A stretch of 64,000 nt of DNA from CAUZIB01 sp963663925 (GCA_965237405.1 OZ250139.1:4030001-4094000), one strand, 5' to 3'. Shown: positions 1 through 9,766, numbered from the stretch's first letter. Translations and numbers: made by a program. The notes: generated from the letters alone by a model not told the origin.

Positions 1-40
1 CTGGCGCTCCAGCCCATGATGGAAGCGACCACGGACAGAG

Positions 41-664
41 TTGCACCGCGCTCCAATAGTCAGGTACGACAACCTCTGGGTTGTCGACAAGGGTACCAAT
101 GCGGTCGTCAAGTTCGATCCCGCAGGCTACGTCGTCCTGAACTTGGGTCGGCGGCCAGAGGGCTACGAGCCGCCCGAGCACATCAGCCCGCAGGAGGCTC
201 GACCCGTCGACGGCCTTGTCAATGGTCCGACCGACATCGGATGGGACGTTGATGACAACATCTACGTTAGTGATGGCTACGTCAACTCACGGATCGCCAA
301 GTTCGACAAGCATGGAAATTGGATCAAGTCCTGGGGAACCTACGGTTCGGAACCTGGTCAACTTCGTCTGCCCCACAACATGCAAGTCGACCGGGGCGGG
401 AACGTGTACGTAGCCGATCGATCGAACCGGCGGATCCAGGTGTTCGACTCGGACGGCAACGTGCTGCGTATCTTTTATCTGAACGCCCCTTACGACAAGA
501 CGCGGCAGCCTGTACTGGGTAATGTCGCCCCGAATCGGCCCGACAACACGGCTCCCTGGACGCTGTGCATTTCAAACGGGTTAACTCAGTATCTCTTTGC
601 CGCAAAGGATCTGGCTGAGAGCTGGGCCCGATCCGACACCTGGCTGCTTTCGAGTCGTTTTTAG
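41..664 (+). pseudogene. NHL-repeat beta-propeller protein, broken fragment
   Basis: The reading frame carries at least three NHL-type blades (for example NLWVVDKGTNAVVKFD, NIYVSDGYVNSRIAKFD and NVYVADRSNRRIQVFD), a repeat of secreted or periplasmic proteins that form a beta-propeller. A stop at about position 17 in the same frame and only a TTG start near 41 suggest that the N-terminus is missing. The homology ends at the YLFAA motif near 605; the last 18 or so residues look unrelated. The expected continuation (LDGKIIGMFGESG) turns up at about 3123, beyond the ABC transporter genes, so the gene appears to have been split. The fragment is probably not functional. Confidence 0.7.
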
Positions 665-738
665 ATCGGGGCTTCCCCCCGAACCAACTCTAGACCGGAG
701 AATATAGCCCCTCGCGGTCTTCCAGCTACCATATCAGT

Positions 739-1524
739 GTGATCGAGCTGGACCATCTCACTAAGCGGTACGGCCCTGACACGGTCGTGGCCGATTTGAC
801 GCTCACGATCAATACCGGGGAGCTACTCGTTCTGCTCGGTGGATCCGGAAGCGGCAAGACAACAACGCTCAAGATGATTAACCGGCTCGAGGAACCGACG
901 TCCGGCTCGGTGCGCCTCGATGGTCACGACACCGCCGGGCTCGCCCCCCACGAGCTCAGACGCCGGATCGGATACGCATTCCAGCAGGTGGGCCTCTTCC
1001 CCCACATGACGGTCGCCGAAAACATCGGCGTGACGCCGTCGCTCCTCGCGTGGGAACCAGACCGGATTCGAAGCCGGACCGACCAGCTGCTCGCCCTCGT
1101 TGGTCTCGATCCCACGCTCGGGGCCCGCCACCCTCATGAGCTCTCAGGCGGACAGCAGCAACGGGTGGGCGTGGCGCGCGCCCTCGCCGCCGGACCGTCG
1201 GTGATGCTGCTGGACGAGCCGTTTGGCGCCCTCGACCCGCTGACACGCGAGCGTCTCCAGCAATCGTTCCTCCAGATCCGACGCGATGTCGGGCTGACAG
1301 CGGTCTTCGTCACACACGATATGGTCGAGGCGCTGATGCTCGGGGACCGGATCGCGGTCTTGTGTCGCGGACAGTTAGTACAGGTCGGCACTCCACGTCA
1401 ACTCCTGACCCAGCCGGAGACCGACTACGTACGCCAGCTCATGGACACACCGCGACGGCAGGCCTCGGCCGTCGCACGTTTATCTGGCGACCGGCGAGAT
1501 CCGAACGAAACGGGAGCAGCATGA
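739..1524 (+). CDS. osmoprotectant (glycine betaine/choline type) ABC transporter ATP-binding protein
   Basis: A 261-residue ATPase that would sit on the cytoplasmic face of the membrane and power uptake of a quaternary-amine osmoprotectant. Walker A GGSGSGKTT lies at residues 34-42, the Q-loop near 82, the signature LSGGQQQR at 135-142, Walker B VMLLDEP at 155-161 and the switch histidine at 193. It belongs to the ProV/OpuCA/OpuBA group. The C-terminal extension is short and shows no clear CBS pair. The start is GTG and no strong ribosome-binding site is seen. The next gene begins one base after the stop, so the two are surely co-transcribed. The substrate is inferred from the binding domain of the partner, not from this protein. 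Confidence 0.9.
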   Translation: MIELDHLTKRYGPDTVVADLTLTINTGELLVLLGGSGSGKTTTLKMINRLEEPTSGSVRLDGHDTAGLAPHELRRRIGYAFQQVGLFPHMTVAENIGVTPSLLAWEPDRIRSRTDQLLALVGLDPTLGARHPHELSGGQQQRVGVARALAAGPSVMLLDEPFGALDPLTRERLQQSFLQIRRDVGLTAVFVTHDMVEALMLGDRIAVLCRGQLVQVGTPRQLLTQPETDYVRQLMDTPRRQASAVARLSGDRRDPNETGAA

Positions 1525-1525
1525 C

Positions 1526-3049
1526 GTGAGCGAGCAGCTCGCCCTCCTCCCCGAATACCTGACGGCACATCTGCAGCTAACGCTGTTAGCGCTGATCCTG
1601 AGCGCCCTGGTCAGCCTGCCGCTCGGCATTGCGGTCACCCGTGTCCGATGGCTCCAAGCTCCCGTGCTGGCCGTCGCAGGCGTGATCCAGACCGTACCGG
1701 GTCTTGCGTTGCTTGCCGTCATGGTGCCCGTGCTCGCCGCCATGAACTTGCCGAGCATCGGTTTTCTGCCAGCGATCGTGGGGCTCACCCTTTACGGTCT
1801 CTTCCCGATCCTGCGAAACACCGTCACCGGTCTGGCTGGCGTGGATCCGGCGTTGAAGGAAGCGGCGCAAGCCGTCGGGATGACGACCCGGCAGCAACTC
1901 GTGCGAGTGGAGCTCCCGTTAGCCATGCCGGTCATCATTGCAGGGATTCGGACTGCTACGGTGTGGTTGGTCGGGATGACGACCCTCTCGACCCCGGTCG
2001 GCGCGACGAGCCTGGGCAACTACATCTTCAGTGGACTGCAAACGCGGAACTACACCGCCGTGATGGTCGGGTGCGTGGCGGCGGCGGCGCTCGCGATGGT
2101 CCTGGACGCGACTATCCGAGCGATCGAACAGGGAGTGATGCACCGTCGGCGTCGGGCGCTCGTCGCATCGGGAGCGACCGTAGGTATGCTGGTTCTGTAC
2201 GTTGTTGTCAGCCTCGGGGTACCGATCCTCACGAGCCGGGAGCGCCCGATCGTGATCGGGTCAAAGACCTTCACCGAACAGTACATCGTCAGCGCGATCC
2301 TGGCGGCATGGGTGGAACAGGAGACTGGCCGGTCCACCAAGTTGATCCAATCGCTGGGGTCGCTCGTGGCGTTTGACGCCCTCGAGGCTGGAGAAATTGA
2401 CGCCTACGTCGACTACTCCGGCACCTTGTGGGCGAACGTCATGGGACGCACCGACGCCGTGTCATCACGGGAGCTCCTCAGGTCCGTCGAGACCTATCTG
2501 CGTGAGGAACGTGACATCACAATCGCGGCAACCCTTGGCTTCGAGAATGCCTACGCCTTGGCCGTACGAGCGGGCGACGCCGACCGGTTGGGTTTGCGCT
2601 CGATCAGCGACCTCACACTGCACGCATCCAACATGGCCATCGGTGGCGACTACGAGTTCTTCGCCCGTCCCGAGTGGGGCGCGATCCGGAACCTGTACGA
2701 TCTGTCGTTCGCGGAGCGCCGCACCATGGACTCGACCTTGATGTATCAGGCCGTTGCACAACGTAACGTCGATGTGATCAGCGCGTTCTCGTCGGACGGA
2801 CGGGTGGAAGCCTACGATCTGACATTGCTCGATGACGACCTCGATGCGATCCCCCCGTACGACGCGGTGGTCCTGGTCGGTGCCCGCGTCGCGCGCGAAC
2901 TCCCGGACGTCATCACCGCGCTGAATAGACTCGACCGTTCGATCAGCGTTGACGCGATACGAACGATGAACCTTGCGGTCGACGAGGCAGGCCGACACCC
3001 CTCGGTCGTCGCGACCGAGTTCGTTCGCACGCTGTACGGAAAGGAGTAG
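1526..3049 (+). CDS. osmoprotectant ABC transporter permease fused to substrate-binding domain
   Basis: A 507-residue fusion. Residues 1 to about 215 form a hydrophobic permease with the EAA-type loop (EAAQAVGMTTRQQLVRVELP) at about 112-131, which docks on the ATPase. A further membrane segment near 217-233 leads to a periplasmic OpuAC/GbuC-like binding domain from about residue 240, opening with IGSKTFTEQ and containing AYVDYSGT. Such permease-binding protein fusions are known in the OpuC/OpuB/EgtU-like families. With the upstream ATPase this makes a complete importer in two genes. The substrate could be betaine, choline, carnitine or another quaternary amine. The start is GTG, one base after the ATPase stop. 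Confidence 0.88.
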   Translation: MSEQLALLPEYLTAHLQLTLLALILSALVSLPLGIAVTRVRWLQAPVLAVAGVIQTVPGLALLAVMVPVLAAMNLPSIGFLPAIVGLTLYGLFPILRNTVTGLAGVDPALKEAAQAVGMTTRQQLVRVELPLAMPVIIAGIRTATVWLVGMTTLSTPVGATSLGNYIFSGLQTRNYTAVMVGCVAAAALAMVLDATIRAIEQGVMHRRRRALVASGATVGMLVLYVVVSLGVPILTSRERPIVIGSKTFTEQYIVSAILAAWVEQETGRSTKLIQSLGSLVAFDALEAGEIDAYVDYSGTLWANVMGRTDAVSSRELLRSVETYLREERDITIAATLGFENAYALAVRAGDADRLGLRSISDLTLHASNMAIGGDYEFFARPEWGAIRNLYDLSFAERRTMDSTLMYQAVAQRNVDVISAFSSDGRVEAYDLTLLDDDLDAIPPYDAVVLVGARVARELPDVITALNRLDRSISVDAIRTMNLAVDEAGRHPSVVATEFVRTLYGKE

Positions 3050-3116
3050 GAGACGATGTTGCTACTGAAGCTGATCGGTCTGGCAGACCCCGCGTCTCCG
3101 TCGGGCCGAGACCCCG

Positions 3117-3173
3117 ATGATGCTAGACGGAAAAATCATCGGGATGTTCGGTGAATCCGGGCGGCAGTTGCAA
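3117..3173 (+). pseudogene. NHL-repeat C-terminal remnant
   Basis: The short reading MMLDGKIIGMFGESGRQL matches the blade that in NHL proteins normally follows the YLFAA motif at which the fragment at 41-664 stops. Homology fades after GRQL. It is likely the other side of the same gene, separated by the transporter genes. Short length limits confidence. Confidence 0.45.
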
Positions 3174-3992
3174 CAGGTCCTCACACACTGGTTGACACCA
3201 GTTACTACCAGCAATGTTTTAGCCGTTAAACCAGCGTATCGTCGAACCGTCGAATGCCACCACTTCACAGCGTGTCGTACTGAGGGTGGGCACAATATTG
3301 GGCACAGTCTTCAACTACGGCTAGCGTGCGAGGGAGCGTCACTCCAACGCGATGCCTGTGTCGGCACAGACTAAGGTGTCCACGGCCGACCGCCTGGCTG
3401 CGCTGCCGATATGTCCGTATTTTTTGCCATTACCGCTGTTGTGCTGGCGGTAGCGCTTCTCTTCTTCGGTGTTGCGACCAAGTTGTAGTGGCGACGGAGA
3501 AACCACAGTTCGTTGTTCAAGTTGTGGACGTGAGAGGACGGGCCGGGTTCGCAACGCCCGCGCCACCCGTATAACCCCCGAGCAGATCGCCGAAGCCCAA
3601 CGCCTCGCTCGCGAGTGGGACGCCGCGCTAGTCGCGTCCGGGAGGTTTACCTTCTCTAGTCGACCGGAAGTTTCCAGCGCTACTGGTTTCGATCCGTGGT
3701 ATTCACCTGGCGCTTTCCCCTACGAAAGGTTGTGTTTGCTCTCGTCACCACAGTAGGCCGACGCCTGTCGACTGGCCACGGGAAACCCAGCGTCCGACAC
3801 CCCAGAGTTAGTTGACATCAGTGGTTGCGTGGACACCCCAGTTCCGCGCCAGTCCCTAGATGTGACTTGACAGGTCCGGGTCTCACCACCAGAATCAGCA
3901 GGCGGCGATTCGTGGCGATGACAGAACGTTTTTCTTCGGCCGGCCGCCGGAGTACGGGGCATCGAACGAAGAGGTCCCACCGGGGGTTGGCC
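3174..3992. other. intergenic stretch with a Sel1-type C-terminal scrap
   Basis: No intact gene is seen. Around 3571-3620 (+) the reading ITPEQIAEAQRLAREW resembles the usual C-terminal ending of Sel1/TPR-repeat proteins, so this is probably gene debris. The rest is non-coding and leads to the start of the DUF1592 gene; in-frame starts at 3825 and 3918 also exist before the preferred ATG at 3993. Confidence 0.5.
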
Positions 3993-6530
3993 ATGGCCCG
4001 TATCGGCCAGACCACAGTCGTGACGCTCTTCGTCGTGGTAGGCATCTCGGTCAGCGCAAGGGCCGCTCCCACGCCCCGCGCGCCGGCGTCGCTCTCCCCG
4101 GCGCCCGGCCTCCCCGCATCGCACGTGCTCTGGACTCCCCCCCCGAAGGCCGGACACACCGGCGCCACTTCCCAGGGGGTTCGCGCTGCTTCCCAGGAGG
4201 TCCGCGAGATCCTGGATGCGTATTGCGTGTCGTGTCACAACGGGACGCGGCGGGCGGGCGGGTTGGCTTTCGACGAGCTGAACGTGCAGGATCCCGCGGC
4301 CGCCCCGGAGGTCTGGGAACGGGCAATCGTCAAGCTCCGCACACGTACCATGCCACCGGTCGGTAGACCCCGTCCCGACGACGCCGCCTACGAGACGGCG
4401 GTGAACTGGCTTGAGGGTGAGATCGACCGGGCGTGGGACGCGCGACCGAACCCCGGCCGGGTGGGTGCAGTCCACCGCCTGAACCGGCTCGAGTACAACA
4501 ACGCCGTTCGCGACCTGTTCGCACTGGACGTTGACGTGACGGCGCTCCTCCCAGGCGACGAGACTGCGGACGGGAGCTTCGATAACTTCGCGGACGTGCT
4601 TTCGATCTCCACCGCTCACATGGAGCGATATATGTCGGTGGCCCGTCAAGTGACCCGCCTCGCCACGGGGCTACCCCCGGAGAACGCGATCGCCGAGACC
4701 TTTCTGATCCCGCTGCACGTGGTCCAGGACCAGCGGCAGAGCGAGGACTTGCCGTTTGGGTCCAGGGGTGGTATCGCGATTCCCTTCCACTTCCCTGTGG
4801 ACGGGGATTACATAATCAAGGTCCGCCTACGCGGCAATTGGCAGGACTACCTGATGGGGATGGGCCGGTCTCACCTGATCGATGTGCGGATCGACAGCGA
4901 GCTGGTGCGCCGCTTCACGATTGGGGGCGAGGCACCCAGGAGGCCCGCGCCGCAGAGCTACACCGGGCCCGGCGAGCACGGCGATCCCGAGTGGGAAGCG
5001 TACATGCTCACCGCTGACGAACGACTCGAAGTTAGGGTGCCCGTTGAAGCCGGCCCCCGGACCGTTGGGGTCTCGTTTGTGCGGGAGATGTGGGAACCCG
5101 GCGGGATCCCCCAGCCGATCCAGAGGGGGAGACTGCTCGCGAACGACGAGCTCTACATGGACGACCAGAGCATCCACTCCGTCGAGATCGGAGGGCCCGT
5201 TGCCACGGACCGGGTCGCAGACACGCCCAGCCGACGCGAGATTTTCGTGTGTCATCCGGATCGGGGGGCGGAGGAGGAGGGTTGCGCCGCCGAGATCTTG
5301 GCTCGACTGGCCCCCCTGGCGTACCGCCGCCCGATCACACCCGAGGACCTGGAGACGCTTCTCGGCTTCTATCACGAAGGCCGGGAAGCGCGGGACAGCT
5401 TCGACGCCGGAATTCAGTTCGCGCTGGAGTACCTCCTGAGCGATCCCGACTTTCTCCTGCGTGTCACCCGCGACCCGGAAGGCGCGGAGTCGGGAGACGT
5501 GTATCGCCTGAGCGATCTGGAAATCGCGTCCCGCCTCTCGTTCTTTCTGTGGAGCAGTATCCCCGACGAGGAGCTTCTCGAGCTGGCCCAGACGGGTCAG
5601 CTGTCGAGGGCCGCGGTCCGAGAGGCTCAGATTAGGCGCATGCTCGCCGATCCGCGCGCGGTGGAAGCGCTCATCAATGGGTTTGCCGCCCAGTGGCTCA
5701 ACGTGCGCCGGGTGGGAGAAGTGATCGTCGACCCGGACGTGTATCCGACCTTCGACGAGAGCCTGCTTGACGGGTTCAAGCGGGAGACCGAGCTGTTCGT
5801 TGGGAACAGCCTGCGCGAGGATCTCTCCGTGCTGGAGCTCCTCACCGCCGATTACACTTGGGTCAACGCACGGTTGGCGCGCCACTACGGCATCGGGGGT
5901 ATCTACGGAAGCCGCTTCCGCCGGATCACGCTGCCTAATCCGGATCAACGCGGCGGTTTGTTGACGCAGGGCGGGCTGTTGGCGGCCACGTCGTACCCGG
6001 ACAGAACGTCTCCCGTCCTTCGGGGGAAGTGGCTCCTTGACAATGTGCTCGGATCGCCCGCACCCGCACCGCCGGCCAATGTGCCGGAGTTTCCGGAGAA
6101 CGAGCGGGGGGTGGCCCCCAAGTCGGTACGGGAGCGGTTGGAGCAGCACCGGTCCAATCCCGTTTGCGCCGCCTGTCATTCGACGATCGACCCGCTCGGC
6201 TTCGCGCTCGAGAACTTCGACGCCATAGGCGGCTGGCGCACATCGGACGAGTCGGGCAATCCGATCGACGCCGTCGGGAGCTGGCCCGACGGGCGGGAGC
6301 TGCACGGCATTCCCGACTTGCGGGCGATGTTGGTCAACCCTCCTGAGCACTTCGGTGCGACCGTGACCGAGAAGCTCATGAGCTACGCCCTCGGGCGCAG
6401 GTTGGAGTACTACGACCGACCCGCTATCCGTCGCGTCGTAAGAGAAGCGAAAGCAGACAACTTTCGTTGGTCCTCGATCATCAAGGGGATTGTCGAGAGT
6501 CCGACGTTCTTGATGAGGAAGGCCTCTTAG
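3993..6530 (+). CDS. secreted DUF1587/DUF1592/DUF1588/DUF1585 haem-type protein
   Basis: An 845-residue planctomycete-type protein of unknown activity, predicted to be exported. ATG 3993 is preferred because it places a hydrophobic signal segment (TTVVTLFVVVGISVSARA) directly at the N-terminus; the frame is open to 3825. A cytochrome c-like site CVSCH occurs near residue 78 in a PSCyt-type N-terminal domain and a second site CAACH near residue 724, followed by the DUF1588/DUF1585 block DPLGFALENFDAIG. The block LSFFLWSSIPDEELL near the middle fits DUF1592. The family is abundant in Planctomycetota, Verrucomicrobiota and Acidobacteriota next to DUF1552 proteins. The next gene starts 5 bases after the stop, so this is an operon. 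Electron transfer or a haem-linked oxidation is inferred only from the CxxCH sites. Confidence 0.9.
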   Translation: MARIGQTTVVTLFVVVGISVSARAAPTPRAPASLSPAPGLPASHVLWTPPPKAGHTGATSQGVRAASQEVREILDAYCVSCHNGTRRAGGLAFDELNVQDPAAAPEVWERAIVKLRTRTMPPVGRPRPDDAAYETAVNWLEGEIDRAWDARPNPGRVGAVHRLNRLEYNNAVRDLFALDVDVTALLPGDETADGSFDNFADVLSISTAHMERYMSVARQVTRLATGLPPENAIAETFLIPLHVVQDQRQSEDLPFGSRGGIAIPFHFPVDGDYIIKVRLRGNWQDYLMGMGRSHLIDVRIDSELVRRFTIGGEAPRRPAPQSYTGPGEHGDPEWEAYMLTADERLEVRVPVEAGPRTVGVSFVREMWEPGGIPQPIQRGRLLANDELYMDDQSIHSVEIGGPVATDRVADTPSRREIFVCHPDRGAEEEGCAAEILARLAPLAYRRPITPEDLETLLGFYHEGREARDSFDAGIQFALEYLLSDPDFLLRVTRDPEGAESGDVYRLSDLEIASRLSFFLWSSIPDEELLELAQTGQLSRAAVREAQIRRMLADPRAVEALINGFAAQWLNVRRVGEVIVDPDVYPTFDESLLDGFKRETELFVGNSLREDLSVLELLTADYTWVNARLARHYGIGGIYGSRFRRITLPNPDQRGGLLTQGGLLAATSYPDRTSPVLRGKWLLDNVLGSPAPAPPANVPEFPENERGVAPKSVRERLEQHRSNPVCAACHSTIDPLGFALENFDAIGGWRTSDESGNPIDAVGSWPDGRELHGIPDLRAMLVNPPEHFGATVTEKLMSYALGRRLEYYDRPAIRRVVREAKADNFRWSSIIKGIVESPTFLMRKAS

Positions 6531-6535
6531 TCACC

Positions 6536-7891
6536 ATGGACAAGACCGATATGACGATCCTGACCGGGCGAGCGATGTCCCGACGAACTGTGCTCAGAGG
6601 AATCGGGACAACCCTGGCGCTTCCCTTCCTCGACGCGATGGTTCCCGCGTCGAGGCTGGGAGCTCAGACGTTGGCAGACTCGATCCACCGTTTCCAGACG
6701 GTCTACGTGCCGAACGGTATGGCCATGCCGTACTGGTCTCCCGAAGGTGAGGGCAAGACGTTCGAGCTGTCGCCGATCCTGGAGCCGCTGGCACCTTTCC
6801 GCGAACAGATGCTCGTTTTCTCGGGCATCCGCGCCAACTGGGTGACCGCCCACGCCGGGGCTTCAGGCTCCTTCCTTACGGGCGCCACCCGCGGGGGTCG
6901 GAACGAGGTGGAGATCCTAGCGGACGTTTCCATGGACCAGCTCCTGGCGCGCGAGCTGGGGAAGGAGACGCAGCTCGCCTCGCTGGAGCTCTCCATGGAC
7001 CCACCCGCGAACGCCGGCTCCTGCACGGCTAATCTGAGCTGCGTGTATACGCACACGATCTCTTGGCGGAGCCCAACGCAGGCGTTGCCGATGGAGCACA
7101 ATCCGCGCGCGGTGTTCGAAAGGCTCTTCGGCGACACGGGAAGCACCGCGCGGGCGGCTCGTGAAATGCGGCTCCACGAACAACGCAGCATCCTGGACAA
7201 GGTCAGCGAGAAGTTGGTCGACTTAAGACGTGAGATCGGACCGGCGGACCGCGCGATGGTCGACGAGTACACCGAGGCCGTTCGAGACGTGGAGCGACGC
7301 ATCGAGCGTGCGGAGAAGCAGATCGACATCGAGCTCCCCGTGCTGTCGCAGCCCCAGGGGGTTCCGCCCGTCTTCGAGGACCACCTGGAGCTCATGTTCG
7401 ACCTGCAGGTCATGGCCCTCCGGACGGACCTCACACGTGTCGTCACGTTCATGATGGGCAAGGAACAGAGCGCACGGCCGTATCCACAGATCGGTGTGGC
7501 CGAAGCCCACCACCCGCTGTCGCACCACAACAACCAGCCCGAGCCAGTCGAGAAGATGTCGAGGATCAACCGTTATCACGTCGAGCTCTTCTCGAATTAC
7601 CTAGCCAAGCTCCACTCGACGCCCGACGGCGACGGTAACCTGCTCGATCACATGACCATCCTGTACGGCGGGGGCCTCTCCAACAGCACCCGACACTCGG
7701 GCATAAACCTGCCCGTGCTGGTGATGGGCGGCGGGGCGGGACGCCTCCACGGCGGTCAACACCTCACGTACTCGGACCGGCCCACCATGGCGAACCTGCT
7801 CGTGACTCTCATGGACAAGCTCGACGTTCCGGTCGAGAAGATCGGAGGGAGCACGGGAGCGCTGCCGATCGATACACTTTCGGGGCTGTAG
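6536..7891 (+). CDS. Tat-exported DUF1552 protein
   Basis: A 451-residue protein starting with a twin-arginine signal (SRRTVLRGIG followed by a hydrophobic run), so it is predicted to be folded in the cytoplasm and exported by Tat. ATG 6536 is chosen over an upstream start at 6467 because it follows a GAGGAAGG ribosome-binding site and does not overlap the DUF1592 gene. The body shows the usual DUF1552 features, a sulfatase/DUF1501-like layout with SGIRANW, DHMTILYGGGLSNS and a late histidine-rich stretch (AEAHHPLSHHNN). It is the standard partner of DUF1592 proteins. The reaction catalysed is not known; the pair presumably works together in the periplasm. Confidence 0.9.
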   Translation: MDKTDMTILTGRAMSRRTVLRGIGTTLALPFLDAMVPASRLGAQTLADSIHRFQTVYVPNGMAMPYWSPEGEGKTFELSPILEPLAPFREQMLVFSGIRANWVTAHAGASGSFLTGATRGGRNEVEILADVSMDQLLARELGKETQLASLELSMDPPANAGSCTANLSCVYTHTISWRSPTQALPMEHNPRAVFERLFGDTGSTARAAREMRLHEQRSILDKVSEKLVDLRREIGPADRAMVDEYTEAVRDVERRIERAEKQIDIELPVLSQPQGVPPVFEDHLELMFDLQVMALRTDLTRVVTFMMGKEQSARPYPQIGVAEAHHPLSHHNNQPEPVEKMSRINRYHVELFSNYLAKLHSTPDGDGNLLDHMTILYGGGLSNSTRHSGINLPVLVMGGGAGRLHGGQHLTYSDRPTMANLLVTLMDKLDVPVEKIGGSTGALPIDTLSGL

Positions 7892-7923
7892 GTGGGAGTG
7901 GGGATGCACCCGGAGAGAAGGGC

Positions 7924-9309
7924 ATGAAGAGGGCGGACGTCGGTCTCCGAAGCCTGGCCACGCTCGTCGTGGTGGCCTGCCTCACGGCGGCCGCGGTTGG
8001 AGGGGCCATTCTAGCTCCGCTCGTGGACGCTGCGAAACACGCGAACTGGGAATCTATGCGGGTGCTCCTGTCGGAGGGGGCCGACGTAAACGCGGCGACC
8101 GCGGACGGCACCACCGTGCTCCACTGGGCCACCTACTGGGACGACGTCGAAGCCGTGAGACTGCTGATCGCCGAAGGCGCCGACCCGGGCGCAGCGACCG
8201 ATCTAGGAGCCACACCACTGTGGAACGCCAGCTTGAACGGCAGCGCCGAGATCACCGGCATGCTGCTGGTGGGAGGGGCCGACCCGAACGCGGTACTGCT
8301 CTTGGGTGAGACGGTGGTCATGACGGCCGCCCGCTCCGGGGCCACCAGCGTCGTCGAACAGCTGCTCGCCGCGGGCGCCGACCCGAACGTTGGCGCGGCC
8401 CGCGGACAGACCGCGCTCATGTGGGCGACCGCACAGGGGCACTCCGCGGTTGTAGAAGTGCTCTTGGCGTACGACGCGGACGTACACGCCCGTACGGACG
8501 TTTGGTCCGAGCTGCACAAGACCGACCCTCAGCAGGCCAGCCACGCGGACTACCAGGTCTGGATCCAACAGGGCGGCAACTCGCCGCTGATGTTCGCCGC
8601 CCGGGCGGGGGATCGGGCCTCCGTCGAGCTGATGATCGGCGCGGGCGCCGACGTGAATGTCGAGTCTGCGTACGGGATAAGTGCAACCACGCTGGCCGCG
8701 CACAGCAATCACGACGACGTAGTGGAGACCCTCCTCAGGAGCGGAGCCGCCCCCAACGCGGCAAAGGGCGGCTACACTGCGCTGCACGCCGCGATCTTAA
8801 GGGGGAACGAAACTGCGGTCCGGAGTCTGCTGCACCATGGGGCGGATGCCAACACCCCCCTGCTCGCGCCCTCACCCATACGACGGCAGTCGCGCGACTA
8901 CCACTTCCACAACGCGCTTGTAGGAGCCACACCCTTCTGGCTCTCCGCGCGCTTCCTGCACCCCGGAATAATGAGGGCGCTCGCCGAATCGGGTGCCGAT
9001 CCCCACTTCATACACTCGCCCGCGTACTGGCGGGGGCAGCCACCGGTCTCCGCCTGGCAAGAGGACGGCCCGATCACGGCGCTGATGGCGGCGGTGGGTA
9101 TGGGTGCACGCGGCATCCGAGGTTTCGAGACCCCAGGAGCGCTCGAGCGCGAGGCGGTCGTCCTCGAGGCGGTCCGGATTGCGGTGGGTCTGGGCGTGTC
9201 CCTCGACAAGCGGGACGCATCCGGCGTCACGGCGGTTCAAGCGGCCGCGTCGGTGGGGTACGACTCGGTGGTGGAGTTCCTCGTCGAGCGGGGCGCGGCA
9301 CTGGACTGA
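7924..9309 (+). CDS. exported ankyrin-repeat protein
   Basis: A 461-residue protein with an N-terminal hydrophobic segment (signal peptide or anchor, about residues 8-32) followed by ankyrin repeats built on the G-ADxN and LxxAxxxG patterns (for example LLSEGADVNAATADGTTVLHWA and LLAAGADPNVGAARGQTALMWA). At least eight repeat units are visible, interrupted by an insert near 195-215. The gene follows the DUF1552 gene after 32 bases with a GGAGAG ribosome-binding site, so it is the third gene of that operon. Ankyrin proteins are commonly found next to DUF1592/DUF1552 pairs in Acidobacteriota. It probably binds a protein partner; no catalytic domain is seen. Confidence 0.9.
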   Translation: MKRADVGLRSLATLVVVACLTAAAVGGAILAPLVDAAKHANWESMRVLLSEGADVNAATADGTTVLHWATYWDDVEAVRLLIAEGADPGAATDLGATPLWNASLNGSAEITGMLLVGGADPNAVLLLGETVVMTAARSGATSVVEQLLAAGADPNVGAARGQTALMWATAQGHSAVVEVLLAYDADVHARTDVWSELHKTDPQQASHADYQVWIQQGGNSPLMFAARAGDRASVELMIGAGADVNVESAYGISATTLAAHSNHDDVVETLLRSGAAPNAAKGGYTALHAAILRGNETAVRSLLHHGADANTPLLAPSPIRRQSRDYHFHNALVGATPFWLSARFLHPGIMRALAESGADPHFIHSPAYWRGQPPVSAWQEDGPITALMAAVGMGARGIRGFETPGALEREAVVLEAVRIAVGLGVSLDKRDASGVTAVQAAASVGYDSVVEFLVERGAALD

Positions 9310-9389
9310 GGTCCGTCCCTACGGCGGTCGGAGGCGCCACCCTTCTCATCGTCGCCTGCTACGGCAATCGACGACCCAAGGCCGCGCGG

Positions 9390-9631
9390 TGCTGCAAGGC
9401 CGGATCACCTTTACGCCGAAGTACGGGGGCTACGAGTTCGAAGCACCGACCCGGTTCGACAAGCTATTCCTTGGCGTTGCCGTTGAGACGAAGAGGGAAG
9501 TGAGCGACGAGGGCACCGAGCACATCGGTCCCGAGGACACGTTTAATGCGGACTACGGGCGATTACTTGCGGCGGTGCAAGATCGTGGGAAAGGGTTGGC
9601 GTACCGGAGGGGTACCCCACTTTACCCATGA
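9390..9631 (+). pseudogene. serine site-specific recombinase C-terminal remnant
   Basis: The frame reads VLQGRITFTPKYGGYEFEAP..FDKLFLGV, the pattern seen at the C-terminal end of large serine recombinases. The catalytic resolvase domain and zinc region are absent, so only the tail survives. Such a tail next to a tRNA fragment suggests a decayed integrative element. Confidence 0.5.
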
Positions 9632-9642
9632 AAGGCGTGGAG

Positions 9643-9675
9643 TTATTGGCGGGTCCCATGTGGTCCCGCCAATAA
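9643..9675. repeat. inverted repeat, 11-bp stem
   Basis: TTATTGGCGGG at 9643-9653 is matched by CCCGCCAATAA at 9665-9675 with an 11-base loop. No T-run follows, so it may be an att-type or protein-binding palindrome, or an old terminator. Confidence 0.55.
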
Positions 9676-9733
9676 TCGGTGAATTGCTAAAGCAGACACC
9701 AAAGGCGACGGGACGGTCAGGGCCTGGACGCGG

Positions 9734-9766
9734 AAAAGCCGGTACTCAAGCGGGACCGGCTTTTTC
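9734..9766 (+). terminator. rho-independent terminator-like hairpin
   Basis: AAAAGCCGGT (9734-9743) pairs with ACCGGCTTTT (9755-9764) and ends in a T-run. It could stop transcription of the remnant upstream or, being nearly symmetrical, work in both directions. Confidence 0.7.

Noticed and set aside
4827..6350. 507-residue minus-strand frame opposite the DUF1592 gene
   Set aside because: It lies wholly inside a well-supported gene and shows no recognisable domain.
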